Origin: Legionella fallonii LLAP-10 | GTDB taxonomy: Bacteria; Pseudomonadota; Gammaproteobacteria; Legionellales; Legionellaceae | Direction of reading: 5' to 3' | Assembly: GCF_000953135.1 (NCBI RefSeq) | Contig: NZ_LN614827.1 | Span: forward strand, 4,117,564-4,181,563 | Length of the DNA: 64,000 bases | Part shown: piece after piece, positions 52,765 to 63,050 of the stretch | How positions within the stretch are numbered: position 1 is the stretch's first letter | Layout: each line of letters starts with the position of its first letter | The notes under the pieces: generated by a model | The model's input: only the letters and a program-made list of their open reading frames with translations | What the model was told of the DNA's origin: nothing | Database searches by the model: none | Program-made: the position numbers and the translations under genes

Positions 52765-54135
52765 TCAGTAGGAGCCAGTTTCTTTTTTTAACCGGCGTTC
52801 ATTCAAAATAAATGGCACAACCCCTATTAAAATACCACCTAAACCAACTAAATTAGTAAGTAAATCAAAGGTAGGGATGCTATAAAGAGCAATAAATACC
52901 AAAAATAAAGCGCTTGACGCAGGCCAAATAATATAACCTAACAATTCTGTTGTGTTCTTCCATATAAGGCGATGATACCAAGCACAAGCAAAACCAGTTA
53001 AGCTATAATAAAAAGCAACTTGAAAACTTACCGCATTCACTGAATCACTCATTAGGATATGGACCGTAGGTGAATAGGAAGAAAAAAATAAAAAGAACAT
53101 TCCGAATACCCAAATTACTAAAGTAGCAACCCAGGGTGAGTTTCTGGTTTGGTGTAATAAAGCATAACGTGGGTGCATCACTTTATCCCTACCCAAGGCA
53201 AATAAAGTTCTAGTAAATTGGAGAATAGTCGTTTCTAAGGTACCAATCGAACTCAAAATGACACATAAAACAGCTAAATATCCCCATGGCCTTGGAAAAA
53301 TTTTGTCAGCTATGGCAAAAATAATATTAGTCCCTGCTTTTTGAATTTCTGGATCGCTAAGAACAAGCAGTGCTGCGACAATAAATGTTTCAAAAAGTAA
53401 AACAATAATTACAACAGACCAAAATGCACCCCAACCAGGAGCATGCTTAGCATTTTTAGTTTCTTCATTTAAATTCAAAGTAACATCCCAACCCCAATAT
53501 AAAAAAACAGCAGTTAAAGCTCCTGTTGCAAAAGTACTAGGATTAAACCCTGCTAAAGAGAACCATGAAAAAGAAAAAGAATGAGCGGGCTGTTTTATAA
53601 AACGAACAATCCCGGCAACAATAATGACGACTAAAATTACTATCTCGATACCGGTCATTAGTACTTGCAAATAACTAGCGGGTTTTATTCCCTTGAGGGC
53701 AACAACAGTAATAAAAGTAAGCCATAAAGCAGCGACAAAAGTAACTAAAGCTAAATTATCTACATGTTGTGGTGCAACCAATAAGAGAGTAGCTGTAGCT
53801 GCAGGAATAGAACCGGAAACCATAAATACTGCTGAAGAGACTAAAACAGCCCATCCAGCGAAAAAACCTAGATGTCGACCAAAAATTTCACTAACCCAAG
53901 CATAGGAAGCACCGGCATTCACTTTTAATTTATTTAAATGAATAAAAGATAAAGTGATACCGAACATCATAATGCCACAATACAACACGCTAGCAGGAGC
54001 CATAGTATGAACTGACGCAACAAGAGCTACCACTGCGGCAGAAAGGCTAAAAGCAGGAGCGGCGCCAGCCATACCCATCACAATAGACTCACCAATCCCT
54101 AATGAATTTGCTGATAATTGGTGATTATTGTGCAT
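52765..54135 (-). CDS. APC-family amino acid permease
   Basis: A 456-aa inner membrane transporter with about 12 hydrophobic helices. The N-terminal LGIGESIVMGMAGAAPAFSL and the VNAGASYAWVSEIFGRHLGF motif are typical of amino acid/polyamine/organocation carriers. The substrate is uncertain. Legionella relies on amino acids for carbon, so uptake is plausible. The MITE-like element begins 34 bp upstream of its start. Confidence 0.88.
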   Translation of the reverse strand: MHNNHQLSANSLGIGESIVMGMAGAAPAFSLSAAVVALVASVHTMAPASVLYCGIMMFGITLSFIHLNKLKVNAGASYAWVSEIFGRHLGFFAGWAVLVSSAVFMVSGSIPAATATLLLVAPQHVDNLALVTFVAALWLTFITVVALKGIKPASYLQVLMTGIEIVILVVIIVAGIVRFIKQPAHSFSFSWFSLAGFNPSTFATGALTAVFLYWGWDVTLNLNEETKNAKHAPGWGAFWSVVIIVLLFETFIVAALLVLSDPEIQKAGTNIIFAIADKIFPRPWGYLAVLCVILSSIGTLETTILQFTRTLFALGRDKVMHPRYALLHQTRNSPWVATLVIWVFGMFFLFFSSYSPTVHILMSDSVNAVSFQVAFYYSLTGFACAWYHRLIWKNTTELLGYIIWPASSALFLVFIALYSIPTFDLLTNLVGLGGILIGVVPFILNERRLKKETGSY

Positions 54136-54169
54136 GAAGATTATCCCTAAGTAAGTTTACTTGCCTCAA

Positions 54170-54301
54170 TAGACTTCTTCGAAAATCCACTCCAGAAAGA
54201 GAGGTGCGAACAGATGCAGGGCGCAGAACCGGAGTGTACATGCACGAGCATCGTATCGACGAAGCAATTCGCCTCTATAGTAGAGTTTCCGAAGAAGTCT
54301 A
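54170..54301. repeat. MITE-like element flanked by TA
   Basis: TAGACTTCTTCG (54170-54181) and CGAAGAAGTCTA (54290-54301) are perfect 12-bp ends; the outermost TA on each side could be a target duplication. The 132-bp element has no gene. The ends resemble those at 40950-41093 (AGAC, C/T, TCTT). Confidence 0.78.
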
Positions 54302-54758
54302 ATAAATCGCTAACAACATTTTAGTACAATCTACTAATTTAGCTAAATTCTAGACGCTAAATCAAGTGTATTAGGTAGCAGCGCTTGGGGATATCATTTC
54401 ATATGAGGATCTTCGCTCATTGCGGCGAAATCGTCTTTTTAATTTTTTGGCATGAAAATAAACTGAGTTACTGGTTATATCAACAAGCAGGTACACTCCA
54501 GCAATACCACAAGGTGTAACGGAAGTAGGAGAATAATCAGGATGAAAGAATATCCAACTATAAAAAAGGAACATGCATACGTTATTTATATCTTGTCCCT
54601 GAAAAAAATAGTTGGCAAACCAGGGGCTATCTATAAATACAAAAATAGGTGCGCCAAGTAAAGCAAAAAAATTACCCTATTCACTAATGAAGTTGTCAAT
54701 AACTACTATTGTTGCTAAATTAGCATCATTGGAAACTAATGGATTAGTGGTAATCTGT
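54302..54758. other. Intergenic stretch upstream of the frameshifted membrane gene
   Basis: 457 bp. Short open frames here have poor codon content and no ribosome-binding sites, so I call none. An in-frame extension of the next gene to 54687 or to a TTG at 54612 is possible but weakly supported. Confidence 0.4.
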
Positions 54759-55243
54759 ATGAATATTAAAAGTGGTCTGCTAAATCTTTTAAAAAATCCA
54801 AATTTATACATTGCTGCTGTTGGAACAATCCCTGGAGTGGTAACTGGAGGAATTATTGGAATTTTATCCGGTTGCTATATTGCTCCTTTATTTGGACTTT
54901 TTTCTGGGTATAAGGATCATCAATTTGGTATCGATGTAGATCTCCTTACTGGTGGTGCTTTTGGTTTGATTATAGGTGTAATCTTGGGGGAGCATTAACA
55001 GGAGGCATATCAATACTTAAAATATATAAAAGTAAAAAACAAATTGAAGTACTTTCTAAAGATAATATTTCTGATATTTTGCTTCCCGCGCTGGGAATTA
55101 GCATCGAACTCTCTATTGGAATGGCCATTGGCGCGATAATTGGTAGTTTAAAACTGCTGGGTACGGGAACGGCCGTTGGTGCGGCTATAGGGATTGTCCT
55201 CATACTTATTACCACTCCAATAATCAAAAAGAAACCATGCTGA
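54759..55243 (+). pseudogene. Frameshifted glycine-zipper membrane protein
   Basis: The first frame (MNIKSGLLNLLKNPNLYIAA, then GVVTGGIIGILSGCYIAPLF) ends at 54998 after GVILGEH. The next frame continues the same style at once: GALTGGISILKIYKSKKQIE, and later GISIELSIGMAIGAIIGSLK, ending at 55243. One extra G in the G5 run at 54986-54990 would join them into a 161-aa protein with three or four Gly-rich membrane helices. So the gene is broken, or the run is misread. No function can be given. Confidence 0.65.
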
Positions 55244-55420
55244 CTCCTATTTTACTAGAGCAAAGCTCTGTCTCTTAGTCCCAGAAAAGGTCTTTTCCAT
55301 TTTCTATAATATTAAATCGGAAGACCTTGCCCCACTTTGTTTTTTATTTTACCATTGAAATGGTACCTTCTATTTAGAAATAATCCCCCATAAAATTGAC
55401 TCTCATTCTAAGGATCTATA

Positions 55421-56221
55421 ATGGAATTCTCTTTAAAAATAACAACTTTAGTTTGTTCCGTTTTATATTTCTCCTCGTCAAATGCCATACAATTGGGAAA
55501 AATAACCGTTGCTGATCCTGTAATAGGAAATAAAACCATTGTTTATGAGAAAAAAAATGGCTATGCCGTTGTTGAGGGAGACATCTTACTTGGTAAAGTA
55601 GAAGAGCTGTCACATCAAGGTGCTGTAATTACCGTAAGAGTAGGAGGATTACGTTGGCCTCATGCAGCAATTGTTTATGAGATCGATGAAGAATTACCTT
55701 TTGAAAATAAACTATCCATTTACCAAGCTATAGATCACTGGCAAAAAAACAGTAAAATTGAATTTATTGAATTAACCTCAAAAAACCGCTCGCTTTATCA
55801 GGATTATGTTTCCTTTACCCCCGCTCCAGGCACTACATGCGCCTCTTTTGTAGGACGTCAAGGTGGTAAGCAAGTGATTCAATTATCTCGCCGGTGCACC
55901 ACGATGAACACGGTTCATGAAATAGGTCATGCTCTGGGTCTGTGGCACGAGCAATCAAGAGCAGATAGGGATACTTATGTGCGCATAGCCTGGGATAATA
56001 TTGAAGAAGATCATAAGTACAATTTTAACCAGCATTTAACTGATGGTAATGATTATGGTGAATATGATTATCAATCCATTATGCATTACGGCCCTTATGC
56101 CTTTTCTAAAAACGGCCAAAAGACCATTATTCCACTGACCGATGATGCAGAAATAGGACAAAGAAATCACCTAAGCCCCAAAGATATCGCTGCCATCGAT
56201 GCTGTATATGCGGATGAGTAG
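55421..56221 (+). CDS. legP: Astacin-like zinc metalloprotease (LegP type)
   Basis: 266 aa. Residues 1-22 look like a signal peptide (ITTLVCSVLYFSSSNA). The zinc site is HEIGHALGLWHE (H166, E167, H170, H176) followed by QSRADRD, and the Met-turn is SIMHYGPYAF. LegP of L. pneumophila is a Dot/Icm substrate of this family near the same end of the chromosome; the match of family and place supports orthology, though I cannot compare sequences directly. Astacins are mainly eukaryotic proteases, so gene acquisition from a host is likely. The N-terminal hydrophobic stretch is unusual for a type IV substrate. AAGGA precedes the ATG. Confidence 0.88.
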   Translation: MEFSLKITTLVCSVLYFSSSNAIQLGKITVADPVIGNKTIVYEKKNGYAVVEGDILLGKVEELSHQGAVITVRVGGLRWPHAAIVYEIDEELPFENKLSIYQAIDHWQKNSKIEFIELTSKNRSLYQDYVSFTPAPGTTCASFVGRQGGKQVIQLSRRCTTMNTVHEIGHALGLWHEQSRADRDTYVRIAWDNIEEDHKYNFNQHLTDGNDYGEYDYQSIMHYGPYAFSKNGQKTIIPLTDDAEIGQRNHLSPKDIAAIDAVYADE

Positions 56222-56225
56222 AAGC

Positions 56226-56252
56226 GATGACCCTTTATTGGGTCATCTTATT
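56226..56252 (+). terminator. Intrinsic terminator of legP
   Basis: GATGACCC (56226-56233) pairs with GGGTCATC (56240-56247) over a TTTATT loop, followed by TTATT. Confidence 0.75.
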
Positions 56253-56260
56253 ATTTAACT

Positions 56261-58096
56261 TTATGGAGAGCAGGATATTAAATGATCATTATCCTCTTCT
56301 TCTTGAGGACCATTTAAAGCAAGCTGTTTGATTGCTTTACTTTCAGAATGTTGATCATAGGAATGATATAGTTCATAGCCAATATACGTCGCAGTAAACA
56401 CAACAGCTGCCGGCCAGCAAACAGCAAAGGTGGCAATCAATATCAATGGCATTACCGTATTTTTAGTCATAGTAAAAATAAAATCATTACGCGCCGCTTC
56501 ATATTCTCTTATAGCAACTGCAAGATTTTTACCCGTTAGCTGAGCCTGCTCTAAATTAAGACTTTTTTCTTGATATTGCGTATAAGCCCCTGTTGAGAGA
56601 TACATAGCAACAGCTATAGTACATACAAAATAACAACCAACCACCATAAGAGCAGGACTCACCAACATGGATGCAGTAAAGCCTAACATTAATATGGCAG
56701 CTGCGGCAGCAACAAAGTAAAAAGTTGATTCCTTAGTACGCCAATTGATCTCCAATTCAATCAATTGCTGATTAAGCATTTCAACATGCAGCAGTCGTTG
56801 TTCTGCAGTCATTTTTTTAAATCGCTCAGGATTATTATAATCGTCAATTTCTTGCAAATATTGTGCTTTTTTGGTTAAGTATTCTTCTTTTGCCAAATGA
56901 CATTTATATAAAGCCATGCCCACGTCAAACCCTAAAAAGACAGCGGTAATATAGCCTGCAATCGGGCCTGGAATATTAGTAATATGGTTGAAATTTGTTA
57001 AAAAGTTAACCGTAGCCCATACCAAGTCATTAGCAAAATTACAATGTCTTTTGTAGAGCTCATGCTTAAAACGATCCCAAGCAGTTGTTGCTTCAGGTAT
57101 GTGTCCCGTTGCCGCAGTTATCGTATTTCGTATTTCTTCCGCACTCAATCTAACAGATGGAGCATTATCTAGTTTAGATAATAATGTATTGATTTTACTA
57201 TTATCATTTATTTGTAGTGCCGTTGGATTTCCACTTTTGGGAATATAATAGAGTTCAAAGTGACCCTCGTTGTTTTCAACTAAAATATAACTATTTCTAT
57301 AGGCTTCTAAGCTCGCAGCCCCTGGCAAATCCTCCAGCAGAGAAACCTCGCAACTATTTTCAGCACCTTTTTCTTCCTCTGAAGGAAAGAAGGTATGTCT
57401 TAAAAGCAAACCACCATCAATCATAAAGCGAATCAGGAAAAAACCTACACTAAAATAATTGATAATATAAGTAGGGGCTTGCAGGGCTCCTATAATTTTA
57501 TCAACATCAGTATGAGTTCCTAAAATCACATCTAACTTTTCTATTAGCTGTAGATCTCTAGCAAGTGCAAATCCTTGCGTTAAAGTCAATCGGCAAAAAA
57601 TCCAATAAATACGACATAAATTAGCATAAGCTACATAATCTCTAATTTGAGATACATGGGCAGGAGAGGTCACTAAATTGCGGAAGCCCTCCAGAAAAGA
57701 GCGTTGTAATGATTCAATGAAATGCTCTTCATCCTGACTATGCTTTTTGTCATGATTGAGTCTATCTTTAATTTGTTGCTTTATGCTCTTGTATTTTTCA
57801 GCATTTGCTTCTTGAGCATAAGCTTTGTAAAATGCTTCTAAAAGGGAAGCACAATAGTAACAATAGAGCCAAAATATTTCTTTATTCTCATCATCCTGCT
57901 TTTGCAGAATAGCAAACATTTGTGTGAATTCAGTTTCTAGCGCCAGCTGATTTTGTACAAGGAAAGTATATCCAATATTCTGAGCGCGAGAGTCTATATT
58001 TTGAATTTTGACATCTAAACCTTCAATTGCTGGAATGCTAGAGAAAAAATGATGTTTGTCCCTACGAAAAGCTGCATTTTGACTAGAATAAAGCAT
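56261..58096 (-). CDS. Membrane-associated effector candidate, 611 aa
   Basis: No family recognised. The first 370 residues are soluble and helical with many aromatic residues (FWLYCYYCASLLEAFYKAYA). Hydrophobic segments follow near 385-400, 465-505 (FYFVAAAAAILMLGFTASML, VVGCYFVCTIAVAMYL) and 550-580 (TVMPLILIATFAVCWPAAVV). A coiled-coil stretch lies between. The C-terminus ends NGPQEEEDNDHLISCSP, with a Glu block (E-block) as in many Dot/Icm secretion signals. It faces legP tail to tail; L. pneumophila has an effector gene next to legP too, from memory. Export is inference. Confidence 0.75.
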   Translation of the reverse strand: MLYSSQNAAFRRDKHHFFSSIPAIEGLDVKIQNIDSRAQNIGYTFLVQNQLALETEFTQMFAILQKQDDENKEIFWLYCYYCASLLEAFYKAYAQEANAEKYKSIKQQIKDRLNHDKKHSQDEEHFIESLQRSFLEGFRNLVTSPAHVSQIRDYVAYANLCRIYWIFCRLTLTQGFALARDLQLIEKLDVILGTHTDVDKIIGALQAPTYIINYFSVGFFLIRFMIDGGLLLRHTFFPSEEEKGAENSCEVSLLEDLPGAASLEAYRNSYILVENNEGHFELYYIPKSGNPTALQINDNSKINTLLSKLDNAPSVRLSAEEIRNTITAATGHIPEATTAWDRFKHELYKRHCNFANDLVWATVNFLTNFNHITNIPGPIAGYITAVFLGFDVGMALYKCHLAKEEYLTKKAQYLQEIDDYNNPERFKKMTAEQRLLHVEMLNQQLIELEINWRTKESTFYFVAAAAAILMLGFTASMLVSPALMVVGCYFVCTIAVAMYLSTGAYTQYQEKSLNLEQAQLTGKNLAVAIREYEAARNDFIFTMTKNTVMPLILIATFAVCWPAAVVFTATYIGYELYHSYDQHSESKAIKQLALNGPQEEEDNDHLISCSP

Positions 58097-58608
58097 AATA
58101 ACAACTCACAAAAAATATACAGAAAGGTTGAATTAAACTACGTTACCACTTGGTTTTGTTTTTGACAAGCCTCTTTGTATTGTTTTTTTACACTATGATA
58201 TTTGTGATACAGCGCAATTTACAATAACTGGCTGATAATATTGTTTATATTGAATGCAACAAGCCGAATAGGATATGGCTTTGACGATAAAACACAACCA
58301 TTATTTGATTATCATTTAAACATAGTGATATCATTAACACCTAATTCTCTCTGGTGATAAAATCAGGCGGAACATACGGCATATCTTCTCGCTAAGGATT
58401 GTAGAGAACTGGAACCTTCCTAGCTTTAATTAATAAACGGGTTTGTCGATGAGGAAAAGATTTAATGAAGAGTAACGCATTGGCTATCACAACCGATGTC
58501 GGGTTTATCTCGGCGAATTTTCACTCAGCGATAAACGTAACTAGCGCGACTATTCACTTTTCCTCATATGAGATTGGATTAATCATTTATTTTTAATGAG
58601 GAAAGTAT
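58097..58608. other. Intergenic region with inverted-repeat element
   Basis: 512 bp without a credible gene. The right third holds the 119-bp inverted-repeat element at 58449-58567. Confidence 0.5.
58449..58567. repeat. Inverted-repeat-bounded element
   Basis: ATGAGGAAAAG (58449-58459) and CTTTTCCTCAT (58557-58567) are perfect 11-bp ends. Inside, GTTTATC and GATAAAC form another pair. It ends 41 bp before the ankyrin gene start and might be a small mobile element or a structured leader. Confidence 0.6.
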
Positions 58609-59229
58609 ATGCAAGCAAAACAAGAACTAACATTTAAAGACGAACAAGAATTATATAACTATATACTCCCACATGGTGATGTAACAGCTAAAGTTACCTT
58701 GATTAACTCTTTAAATTTAAGTACAAAGATAATAAATGATACTTTTCATCTTGCAGCCTTTTATGGACATTTACCCACTGTACAGGCTTTTGCACAAATT
58801 CCAGAAGTAGACCCCAATACTAATGGTTGTTTTGCAATCAAGTTTGCTGCCACAAAAGGTTATCTCGACATTGTTCAATTTCTATGTACAATGCCTAAAG
58901 TAGATCCCACCGCAATGAATCATCTCGCACTGAAAAAAGCCGTAGAATTCAAACGTCACAAGATAGTCGATTTCTTAGCATCCCAAGCCTGTTATGATCC
59001 TTTTGCTCCGGGTATCAGCAAGGAGAAAAAACAAGAGATAATCACATTGTTTAGTGAACTGAAGCTGACAAATTATATTGATGCTCGCCGTACCAAAGCC
59101 AATTTAAAATTTATGTTCTTTGAGCAATCGGAGACTATTTTAGATATTTTACCCAGAGAGCTAAAACAACACATAGCTGAAACAGCCGTAGGAATTAGTG
59201 ATGGAGGCTTAATAAGCTCTTTGAAATAA
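58609..59229 (+). CDS. Ankyrin-repeat protein, 206 aa
   Basis: Two clear and one degenerate ankyrin repeats: FHLAAFYGHLPTVQAFAQIP, IKFAATKGYLDIVQFLCTMP and LKKAVEFKRHKIVDFLASQA (about residues 47-130). DPNT and DPTA turn motifs lie between. The C-terminus has ILPRELKQHI (about 180-189), a pattern like the core of an F-box, though F-boxes are normally N-terminal. Ankyrin proteins are common Dot/Icm substrates; export is inference. GAGG precedes the ATG. Confidence 0.8.
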   Translation: MQAKQELTFKDEQELYNYILPHGDVTAKVTLINSLNLSTKIINDTFHLAAFYGHLPTVQAFAQIPEVDPNTNGCFAIKFAATKGYLDIVQFLCTMPKVDPTAMNHLALKKAVEFKRHKIVDFLASQACYDPFAPGISKEKKQEIITLFSELKLTNYIDARRTKANLKFMFFEQSETILDILPRELKQHIAETAVGISDGGLISSLK

Positions 59230-59250
59230 GCATTTATTTAACAGGCATCT

Positions 59251-59430
59251 GTCGGGTAATTTGTTGCCCAATGGCGCTACCTTAAGTTTTTGTAGCCTGG
59301 ATGAGCGCAGCGTAATCCGGGATTTCAGTGCACTGAGCTAGGGTATTCCCGTATTATGCTGCACTAATACGGGCTACGATTTTTTCTTCCTTTTATTAAG
59401 GGATCGCCATTGGGTAATTTGTTGCCCGAC
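59251..59430. repeat. REP-like element (copy 2) enclosed by swapped 26-bp repeats
   Basis: The core 59292-59377 has imperfect 30-bp arms (GTAGCCTGGATGAGCGCAGC and its partner CCCGTATTATGCTGC to GGGCTAC) and resembles the element at 46750-46836. A T-run (GATTTTTTC) follows, so it may also terminate the ankyrin gene. Two flanking 26-bp units (59251-59276, 59405-59430) share the core GGGTAATTTGTTGCCC in direct order but with their ends exchanged (GTC and AATGGCG; CGCCATT and GAC), and both are followed by CTTAAGTT. Confidence 0.7.
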
Positions 59431-59467
59431 CTTAAGTTGACTCCATGATATGAACTGCCGCTCTATT

Positions 59468-60811
59468 TTATTTACCAATACAAAAACTTGAAAAGATTTT
59501 GCCTAACAAATCGTCGGAAGAGAATTCACCAGTAATTTCGCCTAACACTTGATGAGCCAGCCGTAAATCTTCTGCCAATAATTCACCAGCCCTATGTTCT
59601 GCCAATTGTTTTTTTCCGGTAAGTAGCAAATTTTTAGCTTCATCTAAAGCATTTAAATGACGTCTGCGTGCTAAAAAATGACCTTCTGTTGGCTGATATC
59701 CTACTACTTGTTTAATTATTGTTTTAAGCTTATTAAGCCCTTCGCCCGACTTAGCGGATAAATAAACAGTCTGATCCTTAGAATGGGGGGTAAGTGCTAA
59801 TGTATCTATTTTGTTGAAGACGCTAATAATAGGAATTTCTTTCGGTAAAACAGCTCTTAATTCTTCAGTAAGAGTTTGATGTTGGTCCGGATCGTTTACA
59901 TCGACTACCAATAATACACAATCAGCTTGCTTTAATTCATGCCAAGCTCGTTTTATTCCTTCTTTCTCAACGACATCATCACTATCGCGCAATCCGGCAG
60001 TATCAATAATATGTAAAGGGATATCGTCAAGTAGTATGTGCTCACGCATTACATCTCGAGTAGTACCGGCAATTTCGGTGACTATCGCTATATCTTTTCC
60101 TGCTAGATTATTAATTAACGTCGATTTACCAGCATTAGGCCTTCCCGCAATGACTAAAGTTAATCCTTCTCGCAATAACACGCCTTGATTTGCCTCATTG
60201 CGAATATTGTCTAATTGCTCTAAAACAGATTGTAGTAACTGCGCTACTTTTCCGTCATTTAAAAAGTCAATTTCTTCCTCAGGAAAATCAATCGCTGCCT
60301 CTACATATAAACGTAAGTGAATTAACTGCTCATTTAATTGGTTGATTTTTGCTGAAAAATCACCTTGGAGGGTACGAAATGCCATGCGAGCAGCTGTTTG
60401 TGAACTTGCTTGAATTAAATCAGCAATGGCTTCTGCTTGGGTTAAATCTATTTTGTCGTTGAGAAATGCTCGTTCAGAAAACTCTCCAGGTCTTGCCAAT
60501 CGTGCACCAAGGAGCACGCACTCATTGGTGAGCATATCGAGAACAACAGGAGAACCATGTGCCTGTAATTCAATAACATCTTCACCAGTGAATGAATTTG
60601 GTGCCTTAAAATAAAGCATTAATCCTTGATCAACAAGCTCAGTACCCGAGTTTTTATAAAATGAACAATAGGTTGCAAATCTTGGTTCTATTTTTTTATG
60701 TCCATTTATTCGCAGGGCTATAGATAAGGCCTTAGGCCCTGATAGACGTATAATGCCTACCCCACCTCTTCCTGGTGGGGTAGCTATGGCAACTATAGTA
60801 TCTACTGACAT
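59468..60811 (-). CDS. mnmE: tRNA modification GTPase MnmE
   Basis: With MnmG makes 5-carboxymethylaminomethyl-U34 in tRNAs. The N-terminal formyl-THF-binding domain begins [20 protein letters not shown]; the inserted G domain has [17 protein letters not shown] and NKID; the C-terminus ends CIGK with the conserved Cys. It is 447 aa, the usual length. The start directly abuts the yidC stop codon, in the conserved origin-side cluster. Confidence 0.97.
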   Translation of the reverse strand: MSVDTIVAIATPPGRGGVGIIRLSGPKALSIALRINGHKKIEPRFATYCSFYKNSGTELVDQGLMLYFKAPNSFTGEDVIELQAHGSPVVLDMLTNECVLLGARLARPGEFSERAFLNDKIDLTQAEAIADLIQASSQTAARMAFRTLQGDFSAKINQLNEQLIHLRLYVEAAIDFPEEEIDFLNDGKVAQLLQSVLEQLDNIRNEANQGVLLREGLTLVIAGRPNAGKSTLINNLAGKDIAIVTEIAGTTRDVMREHILLDDIPLHIIDTAGLRDSDDVVEKEGIKRAWHELKQADCVLLVVDVNDPDQHQTLTEELRAVLPKEIPIISVFNKIDTLALTPHSKDQTVYLSAKSGEGLNKLKTIIKQVVGYQPTEGHFLARRRHLNALDEAKNLLLTGKKQLAEHRAGELLAEDLRLAHQVLGEITGEFSSDDLLGKIFSSFCIGK

Positions 60812-62491
60812 TTATTTTGCAGTGACGGTGATTTTCTTAGTAGTTTTCTCATCAGAATACTTTCTGGTGATATACCACTGCTGCAGTATGGATAAGGTAT
60901 TGTTTACTATCCAATATAAAACAAGACCCGCTGGGAAATTCCAGAACAATCCAGTAAATAATATGGGTAAAAACATCATTACTTTGGCTTGCATAGGATC
61001 GGGTGGAGCTGGATTCAATTTTTGTTGAACCAACATTGTAGCACCCATGATCAATGGTAAAATATGGTAAGGATCAGCGGAAGCTAAGTCTTTAATCCAG
61101 AAAATAAAAGGGGCTTGTCGTAATTCAACACTTTCTAATAATACCCAGTACAAAGCAATAAATACGGGAATTTGAATGACTATAGGTAAACAACCACCTA
61201 ACGGATTAACTTTTTCTTGCTTATAAAGCTCCATAGTCGCTTGGCTAATTTTCGCTTTATCATCACCATAACGCTCACGTAAGGCTTGCAGTTTAGGTTG
61301 TAATTTACGCATACCGGCCATGGATTTATAGCTAGTTGCTGATAAACGATAAAATGCCAGCTTAATTAATACAGTGACTAAAACTATAGACCATCCCCAG
61401 TTACCCACAACATTGTAGATCGCCTTCATTAGAGAAAATAATAGGGAAGAGACAAACCACAAAATGCCATAATCAACAGTTAAATCTAAGGAAGGAGCGA
61501 TATTTTTCAAATCACTGGTAATTTCTGGCCCCACATAAAGTTTAGCGCCTATTTCTTTATGCTCATTTGGTTTAAGAGTAATAGGTTGACTCACTGCTCC
61601 AATAGTGTAATCACCATTAATAGCTCGAGTATAAAATTTATTTTCACTACTGGCATTAGGAACCCATGCGCTTAAAAAATAATGTTGCTGCATGGCTATC
61701 CAACCACCCTTGGCATCAACATCTAAATTGTTTTTACTCATATCGCTAAAACTAACTTTTTGGTAGCGATGTTGGCCTGGATTTGAATAAGAAGCCCCTG
61801 TGTAAGTGCCAATATGGAATATTGAAGATTTATCTTCCTTAGGAGAACTACGTAATAACTGGGTATTAAAATACCCTTTCCAATCATTAGCGCCGTTATT
61901 AACAATTTTGTAATTAACATCAACTAAATAGCTGCCCTTAGTAAAAATAAATTCTTTTTTTACCGCGAGCCCATCTGCGTTACTACCGTCTAGAGTCACA
62001 ATTAGTTGATTTTGTTCAGGGTTTAATTGATATACCTGTTGTTTCGCCGTAAAACCAAAATCAAGAGATTGAACAGCCTGGCCATTAGAAACAAAAATAC
62101 TACTATTGGCTACATAACGCTCAGTTGGTTGGTTTTGTAATAATGGGAAGGGATTATTTTTAGCTTCTACACTCAGTGGATAGTCCAATAATAAACCAGT
62201 AACAATATCCCCTTGTTTCAAATCGATCGATACATCTAGAACATCCGTTTTAACCTGGATTAATTGTTGAGGATTGTTCTGATTAACTGCTGCTTGTTCG
62301 GTATTTAAATTCAAGGCTGGCTTGTTATCATCAGAAGTCACTTGAGGCAGTAAATGCCTCTCATTTGTTGTTTGGTCGTTTGAATTTGTTATTACAGGTG
62401 GCTTGACGGGGTAATCAGTTTGCCATGAGTTCCAAAGTGATACACCAGTTAGCGCAAGCGCCATATATAATATAATACGTCTTATATCCAT
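60812..62491 (-). CDS. yidC: Membrane protein insertase YidC
   Basis: Inserts and folds inner membrane proteins, alone or with SecYEG. One N-terminal membrane helix ([18 protein letters not shown]), a large periplasmic beta domain (about 60-340), and five C-terminal helices (from [20 protein letters not shown] on) are present. ATG 62491 overlaps the yidD stop by one base. It is 559 aa, the usual length. Confidence 0.96.
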   Translation of the reverse strand: MDIRRIILYMALALTGVSLWNSWQTDYPVKPPVITNSNDQTTNERHLLPQVTSDDNKPALNLNTEQAAVNQNNPQQLIQVKTDVLDVSIDLKQGDIVTGLLLDYPLSVEAKNNPFPLLQNQPTERYVANSSIFVSNGQAVQSLDFGFTAKQQVYQLNPEQNQLIVTLDGSNADGLAVKKEFIFTKGSYLVDVNYKIVNNGANDWKGYFNTQLLRSSPKEDKSSIFHIGTYTGASYSNPGQHRYQKVSFSDMSKNNLDVDAKGGWIAMQQHYFLSAWVPNASSENKFYTRAINGDYTIGAVSQPITLKPNEHKEIGAKLYVGPEITSDLKNIAPSLDLTVDYGILWFVSSLLFSLMKAIYNVVGNWGWSIVLVTVLIKLAFYRLSATSYKSMAGMRKLQPKLQALRERYGDDKAKISQATMELYKQEKVNPLGGCLPIVIQIPVFIALYWVLLESVELRQAPFIFWIKDLASADPYHILPLIMGATMLVQQKLNPAPPDPMQAKVMMFLPILFTGLFWNFPAGLVLYWIVNNTLSILQQWYITRKYSDEKTTKKITVTAK

Positions 62492-62739
62492 CAATGCTTC
62501 TCATTCTTAGGGAGTACGGGATCATAACCACCTTGTGACCATGGATGACAGCGAAGTAATCTTTTACTAGCCATCCATATTCCTTTGGTTATGCCATATT
62601 GTTTAATAGCACCTATTGCATACTGTGAACAGCTAGGGTAAAAGCGACAGCATGGTTTAATTAAGGGGCTAATCAAATATTGATACAATTTTATTGGTAA
62701 GCACACTGCTTGTCGTATGCGACAGTTAATTTTTCCCAT
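62491..62739 (-). CDS. yidD: Membrane protein insertion efficiency factor YidD
   Basis: Small accessory of YidC, 82 aa. [19 protein letters not shown] and [15 protein letters not shown] are diagnostic. The start at 62739 overlaps rnpA by 49 bp; a GTG at 62706 would shorten the overlap and is also possible. Cotranscribed from the rpmH promoter. Confidence 0.9.
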   Translation of the reverse strand: MGKINCRIRQAVCLPIKLYQYLISPLIKPCCRFYPSCSQYAIGAIKQYGITKGIWMASKRLLRCHPWSQGGYDPVLPKNEKH

Positions 62740-63050
62740 GTTTTGCTCAACTTGGTATTGATACCAGAATTCGTTTGTTTAGCCACACCTTGCCTAGCTA
62801 AAAAAACTATATCTACTGCTGGTAATCGATTTTGGCGAAAACTCTCTCTTAACAGTCTTTTAATACGATTTCTGTCATGAGCCTTTGCAATCATTTTTTT
62901 TGATAGCGCCAGCCCAAGACGAGCATAACCTAGATTATTTTCTCTATAAAGAACAATAAATTCAGAGGTTACTAGTTTTTTTGCTTGCTCAAACACATGA
63001 TCATAATCTGCTTTTTTTAATAATCGCTGTGTTTTTTTAAAAGCAAACAC
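62691..63050 (-). CDS. rnpA: Ribonuclease P protein component, GTG start
   Basis: Protein subunit of RNase P, 119 aa. The RNR signature is in [24 protein letters not shown] at 63050 directly follows the rpmH stop, giving tight coupling. [17 protein letters not shown] is the normal N-terminus. Confidence 0.93.
   Translation of the reverse strand: MFAFKKTQRLLKKADYDHVFEQAKKLVTSEFIVLYRENNLGYARLGLALSKKMIAKAHDRNRIKRLLRESFRQNRLPAVDIVFLARQGVAKQTNSGINTKLSKTWEKLTVAYDKQCAYQ

Noticed and set aside
54371..54574. Minus-strand open frame of 67 codons near the MITE-like element
   Set aside because: Low-complexity, no ribosome-binding site, unlikely composition; treated as chance.
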